Below the pieces are notes generated by a model, which was given only the letters and a program-made list of their open reading frames with translations, ran no database searches and was not told where the DNA came from. The position numbers were made by a program, and so were the translations under genes. From Acidobacteriota bacterium (GTDB lineage Bacteria; Acidobacteriota; Terriglobia; Acidiferrales; UBA7541), in contig QHYK01000091.1 in assembly GCA_003224085.1 (NCBI GenBank), positions 1 to 38,090 on the forward strand: 38,090 bases of DNA. The letters run 5' to 3'. Shown here one piece after another: positions 16,866 through 25,587 of the stretch; position 1 is the first letter of the stretch; each line of letters opens with the position of its first letter.

Positions 16866-18854
16866 ATGTTTCCTGACCACGAGAACCCCTCGAACATCGC
16901 GGCCGCCGCCACTGCACCAAGCGGCACCGAAGCAAGCACACCCGAAGCGATCGCTCCAGCGGTAACCGAACAAGCAGCTCAACAGGCCGAATCGACCGAT
17001 GGAGCGCATGCGACTCCGGCTCCCGCGCTAGCCCGCCAGGCAAGAGACGAGTCTAGGGAAACAACGCAGACTCCTGCTGCAAGGGAAGCGCACAGCGAAG
17101 CTCCCGCGGTGGATGCCGAAGCCGCGGCCGCCGCCGAAGAGGCTGCCGGCTCCGAAGAGATGAGCAAGCTGATGCAGGAGTTCGACGAGAGGCAGGAAGC
17201 CGCTGCTTCGCACGAGGTGGTCGAAGTCAAGGTGGTTGCCTACACCGAGCACGGCGTGGTGGTGGACCTGGGCGGAAAAACCGAAGGGCTGATCCCCGCG
17301 GCGGAATTCGCGGAGACGGAAATTCCGCGGCCGGACCCGAATGCCACGATCGAAGTGCAGCGTTCCGGCGAAGTCAAAGACGGTTACGAAATCGTTTCCT
17401 ACCAGAAGGTGCTGCGCCGCAGGACTTGGGAAAAAATCGACGCGGCGTTCAAGGCCAAAGAAACGATCGCCGGAAAAGTAGTGGATCGCATCAAGGGCGG
17501 GGTGGTGGTGGACATCGGCGTGCGCGCGTTCCTGCCCGGTTCACAGTATGACTTGAAACCCACGCAGAACCTGGACGAGCTGGTCGGCATGGAAGTGCAA
17601 GTGCGCGTCACCAAGCTGAATCGGCGGCGCGGCAACGTGGTCGTGAGCCGGCGCGCGTTGCTCGAAGAGGAACTGCACGCCAAGCGCGCAACCTTGATGG
17701 AAACTTTGAGCGAAGGGCAGATCGTACATGGACACGTAAAGAACGTGACTGACTACGGGGCATTCGTGGACCTGGGTGGAATTGACGGCTTGCTGCACTT
17801 GACCGACTTGAGCTGGGGTCGCGTGAAGCACCCCTCCGACCTGGCGAAGCCGGAGCAAGAACTCGACGTCATGATTTTGAAGTTCGACAAGGAAAAACAG
17901 CGCATTTCGCTGGGGTTGAAGCAATTGACCCCCGATCCCTGGGTGGGCGCGGCGGAAAAATATCCCGCGGGCGGCAAGGTCCAGGGAAAGATTGTGGGGA
18001 TCGTCGATTACGGCGTGTTCGTCGAGCTGGAACAAGGCATTGAGGGCTTGGTCCACGTTTCGGAGATGAGCTGGAATAAAAAAGTGCAGCACCCTTCGAA
18101 ACTGGTGAAAGTGGGTGACGCAGTGGACGTGGTGGTGCTGGACATCAAACCGAGCGACCGCCGCGTTTCGCTGGGAATGAAGCAAGCGCAGCCTGATCCC
18201 TGGCTGCTGATCGCAGAGAAATATCCGGTGGGGACTGTGGTCACCGGAAAAGTCCGCAACATCGCGGAATTTGGCGCGTTTGTGGAAATCGAGGAGGGTT
18301 TCGATGGACTCGTGCACGTCGGCGATGTCAGCTGGACGGGCCGTGTGAAGAATCCACACGAGGTGTTCAAGAAGGGCGAACCGGTCACAGCGAAAGTGCT
18401 GAAGATTGATCCGGAGAATCGCCGCGTGTCGCTGGGCATCAAGCAGGTCAATGACATTTGGGGCGAATGGTTCAAGCACCACAAGGTCGGACAAATCGTG
18501 AAGGGCAAAGTTTCGCGAATCGCCACGTTCGGAGCGTTCGTGGAGCTAGGCGAAAACATCGAAGCGCTCTGCCACAACACGGAAATCGAAGACCGCCGCA
18601 GGCGCGACGAAGGCACGGGCGGCTATCGGCCGACAACCGGTCCGCTGAAGAGCGCGGGGCCCCTCGAGCCGGGCAAGGAATACGATTTCAAAATCATCAA
18701 GATCAGCCCGGAAACGCGCAGGATCGGCTTGAGCTACCGCGCAGCCGTGAAGCAGCTCGAACGCAAAGAAATCGAACAGTACCGGTCGGCGTCGAAGTCC
18801 TCGTCGACGGCGACAATCGGAGATGCGCTAAAGTCCAAGCTTTCGGCGCGTTAG
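16866..18854 (+). CDS. rpsA: Ribosomal protein S1 with a long acidic N-terminal extension
   Basis: A 662-residue protein with six S1 RNA-binding domains at about 117-183, 200-263, 285-354, 371-440, 457-527 and 544-627. S1 unfolds mRNA and helps it bind to the 30S subunit. Domains 3-5 carry classic sequences such as DYGAFVDLGGIDGLLHLTD and RRVSLGMKQ. Residues 1-115 are an Ala/Glu/Pro-rich extension that looks disordered, unlike the short N-terminus of E. coli S1. The ATG at 16866 is chosen because TGGAGG lies nine bases upstream; an ATG at 16800 would add 22 residues. A structured leader precedes the gene. HU/IHF follows, as rpsA-ihfB does in E. coli. Confidence 0.96.
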   Translation: MFPDHENPSNIAAAATAPSGTEASTPEAIAPAVTEQAAQQAESTDGAHATPAPALARQARDESRETTQTPAAREAHSEAPAVDAEAAAAAEEAAGSEEMSKLMQEFDERQEAAASHEVVEVKVVAYTEHGVVVDLGGKTEGLIPAAEFAETEIPRPDPNATIEVQRSGEVKDGYEIVSYQKVLRRRTWEKIDAAFKAKETIAGKVVDRIKGGVVVDIGVRAFLPGSQYDLKPTQNLDELVGMEVQVRVTKLNRRRGNVVVSRRALLEEELHAKRATLMETLSEGQIVHGHVKNVTDYGAFVDLGGIDGLLHLTDLSWGRVKHPSDLAKPEQELDVMILKFDKEKQRISLGLKQLTPDPWVGAAEKYPAGGKVQGKIVGIVDYGVFVELEQGIEGLVHVSEMSWNKKVQHPSKLVKVGDAVDVVVLDIKPSDRRVSLGMKQAQPDPWLLIAEKYPVGTVVTGKVRNIAEFGAFVEIEEGFDGLVHVGDVSWTGRVKNPHEVFKKGEPVTAKVLKIDPENRRVSLGIKQVNDIWGEWFKHHKVGQIVKGKVSRIATFGAFVELGENIEALCHNTEIEDRRRRDEGTGGYRPTTGPLKSAGPLEPGKEYDFKIIKISPETRRIGLSYRAAVKQLERKEIEQYRSASKSSSTATIGDALKSKLSAR

Positions 18855-19044
18855 ATAGTGGAAGCCTGGCCGGGGGCACGGCTTTCATAATGTCATTTAC
18901 CTGCGGGTCATTTTAGTGATAGGAAAGGGAGCAATTCGGCGGTACGCCAGCCCCTTGTAAACCCATACGCTTCATGGCGCTGGGGAAAATTGAAGCGGTG
19001 GGAAGCTTTGGCAGTCCATGCCAGGACTGCGCGACGAGGCATAG

Positions 19045-19383
19045 ATGACCAAGCAACCGACAACCACACTCACGAAGGCCGACTTGATTGAGGAAGTTCT
19101 GAACGTCACCGAACTTCCCCGCAAAGAATCCGAAACAATTGTAGAAACCATCTTCGACAGCATCATTGCTACTTTGCAGAAGGGCGAAAAGATCGAGATT
19201 CGCGGTTTCGGCAGCTTCCGCACGCGCGAGCGCCGCGGACGGGTGGGCCGCAATCCGAAGACGGGAGAAAAAGTGGAAGTGCCCGCGAAGAAGATCCCGT
19301 ATTTCAAGCCCAGCAAGGAACTCAAGGATTTTGTGAATAATGCCGCCGCTCACAGCGCCGCCGGAGACTCGCAGGGCGGTTAG
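19045..19383 (+). CDS. HU/IHF family DNA-binding protein
   Basis: A 112-residue nucleoid protein that bends DNA as a dimer. The fold begins with LTKADLIEEVLN (9-20). GFGSF at 54-58 and RNPKTGE at 69-75, with the intercalating proline P71, are the family signature. The tail (100-112) is Ala/Gly-rich. GAGG lies a few bases before the ATG. It follows rpsA, a conserved arrangement for the IHF-beta gene, so it may be an IHF-beta or a general HU; the sequence alone does not decide. Confidence 0.95.
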   Translation: MTKQPTTTLTKADLIEEVLNVTELPRKESETIVETIFDSIIATLQKGEKIEIRGFGSFRTRERRGRVGRNPKTGEKVEVPAKKIPYFKPSKELKDFVNNAAAHSAAGDSQGG

Positions 19384-19526
19384 TCCACGCTTGGCTATGG
19401 TAAATTCCCTCCTCCGCATCCCCATCTAAAAAAAAACTTGGCTTCTGTGAATCTTCATGCGCGCCCGCCGCGCCGATTCTGGGTTATTCTGTGCGCTCCT
19501 TTTATTGGCAGCAAAGGAACGTCGCG

Positions 19527-20012
19527 ATGGATTATTTGTGGACTCCCTGGCGTTACCAGTATTTGGCGCAAGCGGCCGCCGGCGAAAAACCCGAATGCAT
19601 TTTTTGCGACGCGGTGGCGAAGAAGAAAGACGCAGAAACCTTGATCGTTCATCGTGGCGCAAAATCGTTCGTCATTCTCAACCGCTTTCCCTACACTTCG
19701 GGCCACGTCATGATTGTGCCTTACGCCCACGTAGCGGAGCTGGCGCTTTGCGACGCGGAAACATGGAGTGAAATCATGCAGCTGGCGCAGCGCGTCGAGG
19801 CTGTTTACAAAGCCCAATATAAGCCGGATGGCATGAATCTGGGAATGAATCTTGGCCGCGCCGCCGGTGCGGGAGTGGCCAGGCATCTGCACCTGCACAT
19901 GCTACCGCGGTGGATCGGCGATGCAAGCTTCATGACGGTGGCCGGCGAAACCCGCGTACTCCCCGAAGACTTGAAGACCACCTACGAACGGCTTTCCCAA
20001 GCACTCGCCTGA
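19527..20012 (+). CDS. HIT-family nucleotide hydrolase/transferase (Ap4A phosphorylase-like)
   Basis: A 161-residue histidine-triad protein that acts on nucleotide phosphates, probably diadenosine polyphosphates. The triad HLHLH is at 120-124 in RHLHLHMLPRW. CIFCD (24-28) is a zinc-binding motif of the type often found in this subgroup, and MDYLWTPWRYQYL is a typical opening. The ATG at 19527 has AAAGGA upstream; a further in-frame ATG at 19491 is less likely. A weak hairpin follows before the acyl-CoA dehydrogenase gene. Confidence 0.92.
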   Translation: MDYLWTPWRYQYLAQAAAGEKPECIFCDAVAKKKDAETLIVHRGAKSFVILNRFPYTSGHVMIVPYAHVAELALCDAETWSEIMQLAQRVEAVYKAQYKPDGMNLGMNLGRAAGAGVARHLHLHMLPRWIGDASFMTVAGETRVLPEDLKTTYERLSQALA

Positions 20013-20041
20013 TAGCGACGAACCCTTGCGGCCTTACTCGC

Positions 20042-20077
20042 CTCTCTCGAGGCGGGGCTTTTAGCCCCGCAAGAGAG
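20042..20077. repeat. Two-part GC-rich hairpin between HIT and acyl-CoA dehydrogenase genes
   Basis: Inner stem GCGGGGCT/AGCCCCGC (20052-20059 and 20063-20070, loop TTT) is flanked by an outer CTCTCT/AGAGAG stem (20042-20047 and 20072-20077). No T-run follows, so it is not a standard terminator. A related but shorter stem (GCGGGC/GCCCGC) occurs at 2512-2527. It could be a terminator remnant, an mRNA-stabilising stem or a dispersed palindromic element. Confidence 0.4.
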
Positions 20078-20134
20078 CCGCTCGCGCTAAAATAATGGCC
20101 TCTCCAGGCCCTGGCCGGATCGGAGCGCTCCGAG

Positions 20135-21277
20135 TTGGATTTCGAGCTGACGGAAGAACAAAAGCTGCTGCAAAACAGCGTGCGGGAATTTGCGGAATCA
20201 GAAGTACGCCCGTTGGCCAAGGAGCACGACGAAACCGGGCACTTTCCTCGAGCGTTGTTTAAGAAGGCGGCGGAGCTTGGCCTGACCGCGGTGGCGTTTC
20301 CGGAGAGCGAAGGCGGCGCAGGCTTCGATCACGTCGCCTACACCATCGTGATTGAGGAAATTTCGCGCTGCTGCGCTTCCACGGGCGTGATCCTTTCGGT
20401 CCAGAATTCCCTCTACTGCGATCCGCTTCATCGCTTCGGCACCGAAGAACAGAAAAACAAATTTCTGCAGCCCTACGCAAGAGGCGAAAAAATCGGCTGC
20501 TACGCGCTGACTGAGCCCCAGGCTGGTTCGAATGCCGCGGCGCTGCAAACCAAGGCAGTGAGAAAGGGCGACACTTACGTCCTCAACGGCACTAAAGCCT
20601 GGATCACCAACGGCGGCGCGGCGGACGCGGCGATTGTGTATGCCAATACGGATCCAGCGAAGGGCGAGAAAGGCATTACGGCCATCGTGGTGGAGAACGG
20701 CACACCCGGATTCAAAGTCGGCAAAGAAGAAAAAAAACTGGGTATCAACGCCACCGCGTGCTGCGAATTGGTCTTCACCGATTGCGCTGTGCCGGTGGCG
20801 AATCGCATCGGCAATGAAGGTGAAGGCTACAAAGTGGCTCTTTCGACGCTCGATGGCGGGCGCATCGGCATCGCCGCACAAGCCACAGGGATTGCTCGGG
20901 ACGCGTTCGAAGCAGCCCTGAATTATTCGCAACAACGCCTGGCTTTCGGCCAGCCCATTTCGCAATTTCAAGCGATTCAATTCATGCTTGTGGACATGAG
21001 CACGGAAATTGACGCCGCCCGGCTGCTGAACCGCAAAGCGGCGTGGAAGCAGGACACTGGCGCCCGCTTCAGCATGGACGCGGCCATCGCCAAACTGTTC
21101 GCCAGCGAAATGGCCACGCGCGTCACGCACAAAGCCATGCAGATTCACGGCGGCAATGGCTACAGCCGCGAGTATCCGGTCGAACGCAATTATCGCGACG
21201 CGCGCATCACCGAGATCTACGAAGGCACCAGCGAAATCCAGCGCTTGGTCATTTCTTCCCGGGTCCTAAAGTCTTAG
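20135..21277 (+). CDS. Acyl-CoA dehydrogenase (short-chain type)
   Basis: A 380-residue FAD enzyme that oxidises the alpha-beta bond of an acyl-CoA in fatty-acid or branched-chain amino acid breakdown. The motifs include CYALTEPQAGSNAAA near 129-144 (FAD/substrate), WITNGG and the catalytic base E363 in YEGTSEIQRL (362-371). Length and sequence fit the short-chain/butyryl-CoA dehydrogenase group. The start is a TTG with GGAG about 10 bases before it, and MDFELTEEQKLL is the usual opening. The UvrC-like gene follows after 23 bases. Confidence 0.95.
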   Translation: MDFELTEEQKLLQNSVREFAESEVRPLAKEHDETGHFPRALFKKAAELGLTAVAFPESEGGAGFDHVAYTIVIEEISRCCASTGVILSVQNSLYCDPLHRFGTEEQKNKFLQPYARGEKIGCYALTEPQAGSNAAALQTKAVRKGDTYVLNGTKAWITNGGAADAAIVYANTDPAKGEKGITAIVVENGTPGFKVGKEEKKLGINATACCELVFTDCAVPVANRIGNEGEGYKVALSTLDGGRIGIAAQATGIARDAFEAALNYSQQRLAFGQPISQFQAIQFMLVDMSTEIDAARLLNRKAAWKQDTGARFSMDAAIAKLFASEMATRVTHKAMQIHGGNGYSREYPVERNYRDARITEIYEGTSEIQRLVISSRVLKS

Positions 21278-21300
21278 CCACGCCGTAGTATCCTTACGAC

Positions 21301-22485
21301 GTGCTGGAACTAGACAACAGACTGGAGTTTGACCCGGCACGGGCGGCAGAGGAGTTCTTCCCCGCCCTGCCGCCTCGGCCCGCAGTGTGTTTGATCGAGC
21401 CGCGCGAGGAAAAGGCCGAGCCGTTCCTGATTCGCACGCAGAACTTGCAACGGCGACTGCAACGCCTGCTGGGCCCTCCTGATCCTGCGAACAAGCGCCT
21501 CAATCTGCGCGACTTTGCACAGAGCATCCGCTACCGTATCACTGGCTCGCGGTTCGAACAGGCGCTCGCTTCCTATCAGCAAGCCAGAAAACTCTTCCCA
21601 AAACGTTATCGAAACCTGATGCGCCTGCGCCCTCCGGTAGTTCTCAAGGTGAATCGGCGCAATGCCTACCCGCGCTGCCATGTGACGCGGAAGATTTATT
21701 TCGATCAAGACGGCACGCCTGCGGGAGGCTCTTACTACGGGCCATTCCCTTCCCGCCGCGCGGCGGAATCCTTTGCCGAGCGCGTGTTGGATTTCTTCAA
21801 AGTGCGCCGATGCCAGATCAAGATTCGCCGCGATCCCGCTTTTCCGGGGTGCATTTACTCGGAGATGAAAATGTGCCTCGCGCCGTGCTTTGCCGGCTGC
21901 ACTAAGGAAGAATACGACGTGGAAGTGAATCGCCTGGTGCAATTCCTCGAAACCAGCGGCGCCTCGTTGCGGGCCGCTTTCGAAGAAGAGCGCGAAAAGG
22001 CCAGTGAGCAACTGGATTTCGAGCGCGCCGCCGCGCTGCACAGAAAAGTGGAAAAGCTCGACGAAGTTCTGCGCGGAGGGCCGGAAATCACGCGCCAAAT
22101 CCAGGATTTGCACGCCGTGATTCTGCAGCGTGCCGCGGAAGGACAAACCATCGGCGTCTTCGCCGTCCGCGGTGGCCGTCTGGCAGAGCCGTTCTTTCTT
22201 CGCTTCGCCGAAATCGCGAGCCAGCCGCGCTCCGTCGAACAAATCTTCCGCGACTATCTGGAATCATCCGCACCCGCGGAGAATGGCGAGCTCTCCGAGC
22301 ATTTGTCGCTGGTCTCCCGATGGTTTTACAGCAAACCGCGCGAGGGCGAGATTTTCTTCCGTGAAAAAGACTGGCCTTATCGTAGGATTCTTCGTGCCTG
22401 TTCGCGCTTGCTTACACCAAGTGAAAAAGCCGGAGAGAAAAGCACGGCGCCGGAATCTTCAGCATCACCCGAAGGAGCACAATGA
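21301..22485 (+). CDS. UvrC-like protein lacking recognisable nuclease sites
   Basis: A 394-residue relative of UvrC, the dual-incision nuclease of nucleotide excision repair. Four cysteines C171, C184, C192 and C196 match the UvrC iron-sulfur cluster spacing (PGCIYSEMKMCLAPC), and the UVR motif lies at about 225-258 (ERAAALHRKVEKLDEVL). The N-terminal GIY-YIG domain is degenerate: AVC replaces the GIY, FLIR replaces YVGK, and the position of the catalytic glutamate aligns with Ser/Tyr (SRFEQALASYQQ). The second part ends in the middle domain (FAVRGGRLAEPF), before any RNase H active site. So it looks like a non-cutting UvrC-family protein. The GTG start has a poor Shine-Dalgarno sequence. 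Its stop overlaps the next gene's ATG. Confidence 0.85.
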   Translation: MLELDNRLEFDPARAAEEFFPALPPRPAVCLIEPREEKAEPFLIRTQNLQRRLQRLLGPPDPANKRLNLRDFAQSIRYRITGSRFEQALASYQQARKLFPKRYRNLMRLRPPVVLKVNRRNAYPRCHVTRKIYFDQDGTPAGGSYYGPFPSRRAAESFAERVLDFFKVRRCQIKIRRDPAFPGCIYSEMKMCLAPCFAGCTKEEYDVEVNRLVQFLETSGASLRAAFEEEREKASEQLDFERAAALHRKVEKLDEVLRGGPEITRQIQDLHAVILQRAAEGQTIGVFAVRGGRLAEPFFLRFAEIASQPRSVEQIFRDYLESSAPAENGELSEHLSLVSRWFYSKPREGEIFFREKDWPYRRILRACSRLLTPSEKAGEKSTAPESSASPEGAQ

Positions 22486-23591
22486 CAAAATCCGCAACAA
22501 AGGAAGGGACCACGCGCTACGCCCAGCGATTTGCCGGGGGCTCCGCCGACGGCCATTTCCGAGAAGCGCAGAGAATGTTGCTCTCCTCGCTGGGAATCGG
22601 GACTTATCTCGGCCAGCCCAACGAAAACACGGATGAAGCCTACACGGCGGCTCTCATTTCCGCGGTGGAGAACGGAATCAACGTCATCGACACGGCCATC
22701 AACTACCGCTTTCAGCGCAGTGAGCGCAGCATCGGCGCGGCACTTGCGCAACTCGCCGCAAAGGGTTTCTCGCGCGAAGGAATCGTGTTGTGCACGAAGG
22801 GCGGCTACTTAACGCCAGATGGTTCAATGCCCGCCGATCCTAACGAGTATTTTTTTCGCGAATACGCCCAACGAGGGATTTTTAGCGCCAAAGATCTTGC
22901 TGCCGGCAGCCATTGCATGACCCCCAAATTCCTGAAGGACCAGCTTGGGCGCAGCCTGAAAAATCTGAATGTCGAATGCGTTGACGTCTACTATCTGCAC
23001 AATCCGGAAACGCAACTCTCGGAAATCCCAAGGCCTGAGTTTCTTCAGCGTTTGCGTGCGGCATTCGAATTCCTGGAATCGGCGGTGGAGGCTAGAGAGG
23101 TTCGTTACTACGGAATGGCCACCTGGAATGGTTTCCGTCAGGACCCGCGCGCCCGCGACGCCATGCAGCTTGCAGAAATTGCCCAGATTGCCCAGGAAAT
23201 TGCGGGGGGAATGCACCACTTCCGGTTCGTGCAGCTTCCGTTCAATCTGGGGATGCCCGAAGCGCTCACATTGGGAAATCAGATGCTGCGGGAACGCCAG
23301 CGAACCTTTGTGGAAGCGGCAGGCGATCTCGACATCACAGTGGTGGCAAGCGCGTCGCTCTTGCAAGGTCAGGTCGCCCGTAACCTGCCGAAGGCAGTTG
23401 CCGAAGCGTTTGGTCTTGAGAACGATGCGGAGCGAGCGCTGCAGTTCGCGCGATCCGCGCCAGGAATCACCACCGCGCTCGTCGGAATGTCCCGCGTGGA
23501 GCATGCCAAGGCAAACACACGGCTGATCGGCGTGGCTCCTGCAACCGAAGAAGAGTTCGGAAAGCTCTTTTCGCGCGGCGAAGGCGCTTGA
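22482..23591 (+). CDS. Aldo/keto reductase family oxidoreductase
   Basis: A 369-residue TIM-barrel enzyme that reduces aldehydes or ketones with NADPH. The catalytic tetrad is visible: D70 in NVIDTAINY, Y75, K106 in LCTKGGY and H173 in YYLHNPE. It is longer than most family members (about 320), with extra residues at about 110-145. GGAGCACA precedes the ATG, which overlaps the stop of the UvrC-like gene in ATGA, so the two are translationally coupled. The substrate is unknown. Confidence 0.9.
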   Translation: MTKSATKEGTTRYAQRFAGGSADGHFREAQRMLLSSLGIGTYLGQPNENTDEAYTAALISAVENGINVIDTAINYRFQRSERSIGAALAQLAAKGFSREGIVLCTKGGYLTPDGSMPADPNEYFFREYAQRGIFSAKDLAAGSHCMTPKFLKDQLGRSLKNLNVECVDVYYLHNPETQLSEIPRPEFLQRLRAAFEFLESAVEAREVRYYGMATWNGFRQDPRARDAMQLAEIAQIAQEIAGGMHHFRFVQLPFNLGMPEALTLGNQMLRERQRTFVEAAGDLDITVVASASLLQGQVARNLPKAVAEAFGLENDAERALQFARSAPGITTALVGMSRVEHAKANTRLIGVAPATEEEFGKLFSRGEGA

Positions 23592-23637
23592 GAAGAAAAG
23601 ACTCAGCCCAAAGAACGCGGAGAATTTCCAGTCGCAC

Positions 23638-24300
23638 TTAATGGCGAAGGCGAAAGACCTCTCTCAGCCAGTTCGTAATGGCTGCGTGGAGTTGGTCGAG
23701 CTCGCCGGCAAAAAAGTGGTCTGCGCCTTCCACAACGGTGAGATGATTCTCACCGGACCATGACGGAACCAGGCGTTTAACTTTTTCTACCGCGCCGTAC
23801 TGGTCTGCACTTCCGTGGACGAAGAGTTTCGGCCTCTTGCAGTTCCTCAAGAAAGAAAAGTCGGAGCTATCCACCGGGATGCCCAAGCCAATCAGGTGAG
23901 AGACTCGTGGATGCTCGCAGCCGACCCGCAGGCCCACCCAAGCGCCAAAACTGAATCCTGCCAGCAAAAGCGGCACGCCAGGAAATTGTTTGGCGAGAAA
24001 ATCGAGCGCCGCCTGAACATCATCTTGCTCGCCAATTCCGCGGTCATGCACGCCAGCGCTTAAGCCCGCGCCTCGAAAATTGAAGCGAAGCACGGGGAGA
24101 CCGAGCGCATCCAGCGATTTGGCGGCTTGATATACGACTTTGTTGTGCATGGTTCCGCCGAAAAGCGGATGCGGGTGGCATACGACAGCCGCGAGCGAGG
24201 GTCGGTGCCACGTCGGCGCAGACGGCGTCCACAAAATCGCTTCGAGCCGACCGGCAGGCCCTTCCAGAAAGAGATTGCGGGAATCGTGAGAAGCGGTCAT
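23638..24300 (-). CDS. Alpha/beta hydrolase (dienelactone hydrolase-like)
   Basis: A 220-residue serine hydrolase of the small alpha/beta family. The nucleophile S117 is in GFSFGAW, the acid D166 in GSADQYG and the base H195 in GADHFF, and CHPHPLFGGTM (41-51) is the typical N-terminal motif of this group. The ATG at 24300 is chosen; a longer form up to 24423 lacks family similarity. It lies downstream of the broken PilZ gene on the same strand, 88 bases away, and converges with the aldo/keto reductase gene. Confidence 0.9.
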   Translation of the reverse strand: MTASHDSRNLFLEGPAGRLEAILWTPSAPTWHRPSLAAVVCHPHPLFGGTMHNKVVYQAAKSLDALGLPVLRFNFRGAGLSAGVHDRGIGEQDDVQAALDFLAKQFPGVPLLLAGFSFGAWVGLRVGCEHPRVSHLIGLGIPVDSSDFSFLRNCKRPKLFVHGSADQYGAVEKVKRLVPSWSGENHLTVVEGADHFFAGELDQLHAAITNWLREVFRLRH

Positions 24301-24388
24301 GGATGCGCCCTGATAAGCTTTGATGAGTTTTTCAGTGTGGCGCACCAAAGGAAAAGATCTGAAATCGAGGAATGATTGAGGCCATCGC

Positions 24389-25050
24389 CTAGGTTGCGCG
24401 GCAAACACCGACCTCCAGCGCAATGCTGTCCGCTACCTTCGCGCGAAATTCCCGGGAGCCAGGCCAGTATCCGGAACAACCTTCTTCCAGCGCGATTCTT
24501 GGCAGCTCCCCGTCGAATGTTCGCGCTGGCTGCGAAAGCGCATCCCGCGCGGCGACAAATCGAGCGACATGGTCTCCTGAAACCACCGCACATGCTCCAG
24601 AGGAGCGCGAATAGGAAAGGCAAGCAGACGGCGCCGACTGCTTCGTCGCTCAGGATCGCGCCTTGCACGATTCCCGTTGGCAGACGAGCGCTCCGCTCCC
24701 TCGAAATGAATTGCGACTGCGCAGCCCGGCTGAGCCGCGTTCCATTCGCGACCACGCGCAACGCGCGCAAGTACTTCCCGCTGGCCATTGGGAGGCGAGG
24801 CGTCCTGGGGAAAGATAACCCGGAGCGGTACACGCGGAGCGTGCCTTTCCCTGCCAGAACCAAGCAAGCCGCCTCGAGAAACGTCTCTGGTCTCTGCTAA
24901 TTCGATTTTCTGGCCGAAACGTGCGGGCCAGCGCGAGCGCACCGGAAGGCGCATCCGTTCGCGGCGATAAATTGCGCGAAGCCACGGAGTTGCGGAGTTA
25001 CAGTACTGCCCGCGGCTAGAAGTATAGGCCCCCAGTGCAAAATAGGACAA
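24389..25050 (-). pseudogene. Tandem PilZ-domain protein, single-base frameshift
   Basis: The reverse strand encodes two PilZ domains, which in other proteins bind c-di-GMP. The first, RRERMRLPVRSRWPA with TRDVSRGG (about 24890-24950), is intact. The second begins with ERRSSRRR and SLDLSPRGMRFRS, but at the run CCCC (24508-24511) the frame is lost. In the other frame it continues as ELPRIALEEG...YWPGSREFRAKV and DSIALEVGVCRAT, the usual end of the domain, with its stop at 24389-24391. One extra G would join the two frames exactly. So it is either a pseudogene or an indel error. The start is not fixed; ATG at 24954 and TTG at 25050 are possible. Confidence 0.72.
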
Positions 25051-25068
25051 GATCTCGTACTAGGACAA
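25039..25068 (-). promoter_or_regulatory. Possible promoter with direct repeat TAGGACAA
   Basis: On the reverse strand TTGTCC (25063-25068) and TATTTT (25039-25044) are 18 bases apart, giving a weak promoter for the PilZ gene. The same bases form an 8-base direct repeat, TAGGACAA at 25043-25050 and 25061-25068, spaced by 18 bases. The two may be the same signal or a binding site. The region lies between two divergent PilZ genes. Confidence 0.3.
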
Positions 25069-25150
25069 AATTGTTGGATTTTCGCGTTGAAACTTCCCTT
25101 CCCGGATGCTAGCTTTGCGCCAAATCTCGGAAGCGGCGGGGGTTATTTTT

Positions 25151-25486
25151 ATGAGTGATGGATCCGAACGCCGTGAAGCTCGGCGATTCAATATGAATCT
25201 TCCGTTGCGTGTATTGTCCCGTGAAACGAAGGATCGCGAGCTGAACGCGCAGACGCGCGATCTCAGCTATCAGGGGTTGTATTTCCTGGCAGAAGCGGAC
25301 TTTGAAGTGGGGAGCGAGATCGACTTTGTCATTACTCTTCCACAGCAAGTGACGCAATCCGACGATGTCAACATTCGCTGCCAGGGAAAGATTGTGCGCG
25401 TCGAGACCACGGAAAGTGGCCGCATGGGAGTCGCGGCAAAAATTGCCCGCTACGAATTCCTGCCGGCCGCCGCGACGGCCGCCTGA
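25151..25486 (+). CDS. PilZ-domain protein
   Basis: A 111-residue stand-alone PilZ protein, a likely c-di-GMP receptor controlling motility, surface or biofilm behaviour. The c-di-GMP box is visible: RREARRF near 7-13 and TRDLSYQG near 35-42. The rest (up to VAAKIARYEF) is a complete beta-barrel. The ATG at 25151 is chosen since the domain begins with SERREARRF; a longer start at 25106 exists. It is divergent from the broken PilZ gene. What it controls is not visible here. Confidence 0.88.
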   Translation: MSDGSERREARRFNMNLPLRVLSRETKDRELNAQTRDLSYQGLYFLAEADFEVGSEIDFVITLPQQVTQSDDVNIRCQGKIVRVETTESGRMGVAAKIARYEFLPAAATAA

Positions 25487-25587
25487 ACTCGCTTGGCCTA
25501 GCGCCTTTCTCCTGTCATTTCTTCTTGTGTCTGCGCGCGAGTACAATAGATTCTGTAACACTTTTCGGTCTTCTGCTGGGGGAAGCC

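Noticed and set aside
17541-18494. Frames opposite rpsA and opposite the acyl-CoA dehydrogenase gene (20198-21148)
   Set aside because: Antisense shadows with no family similarity.
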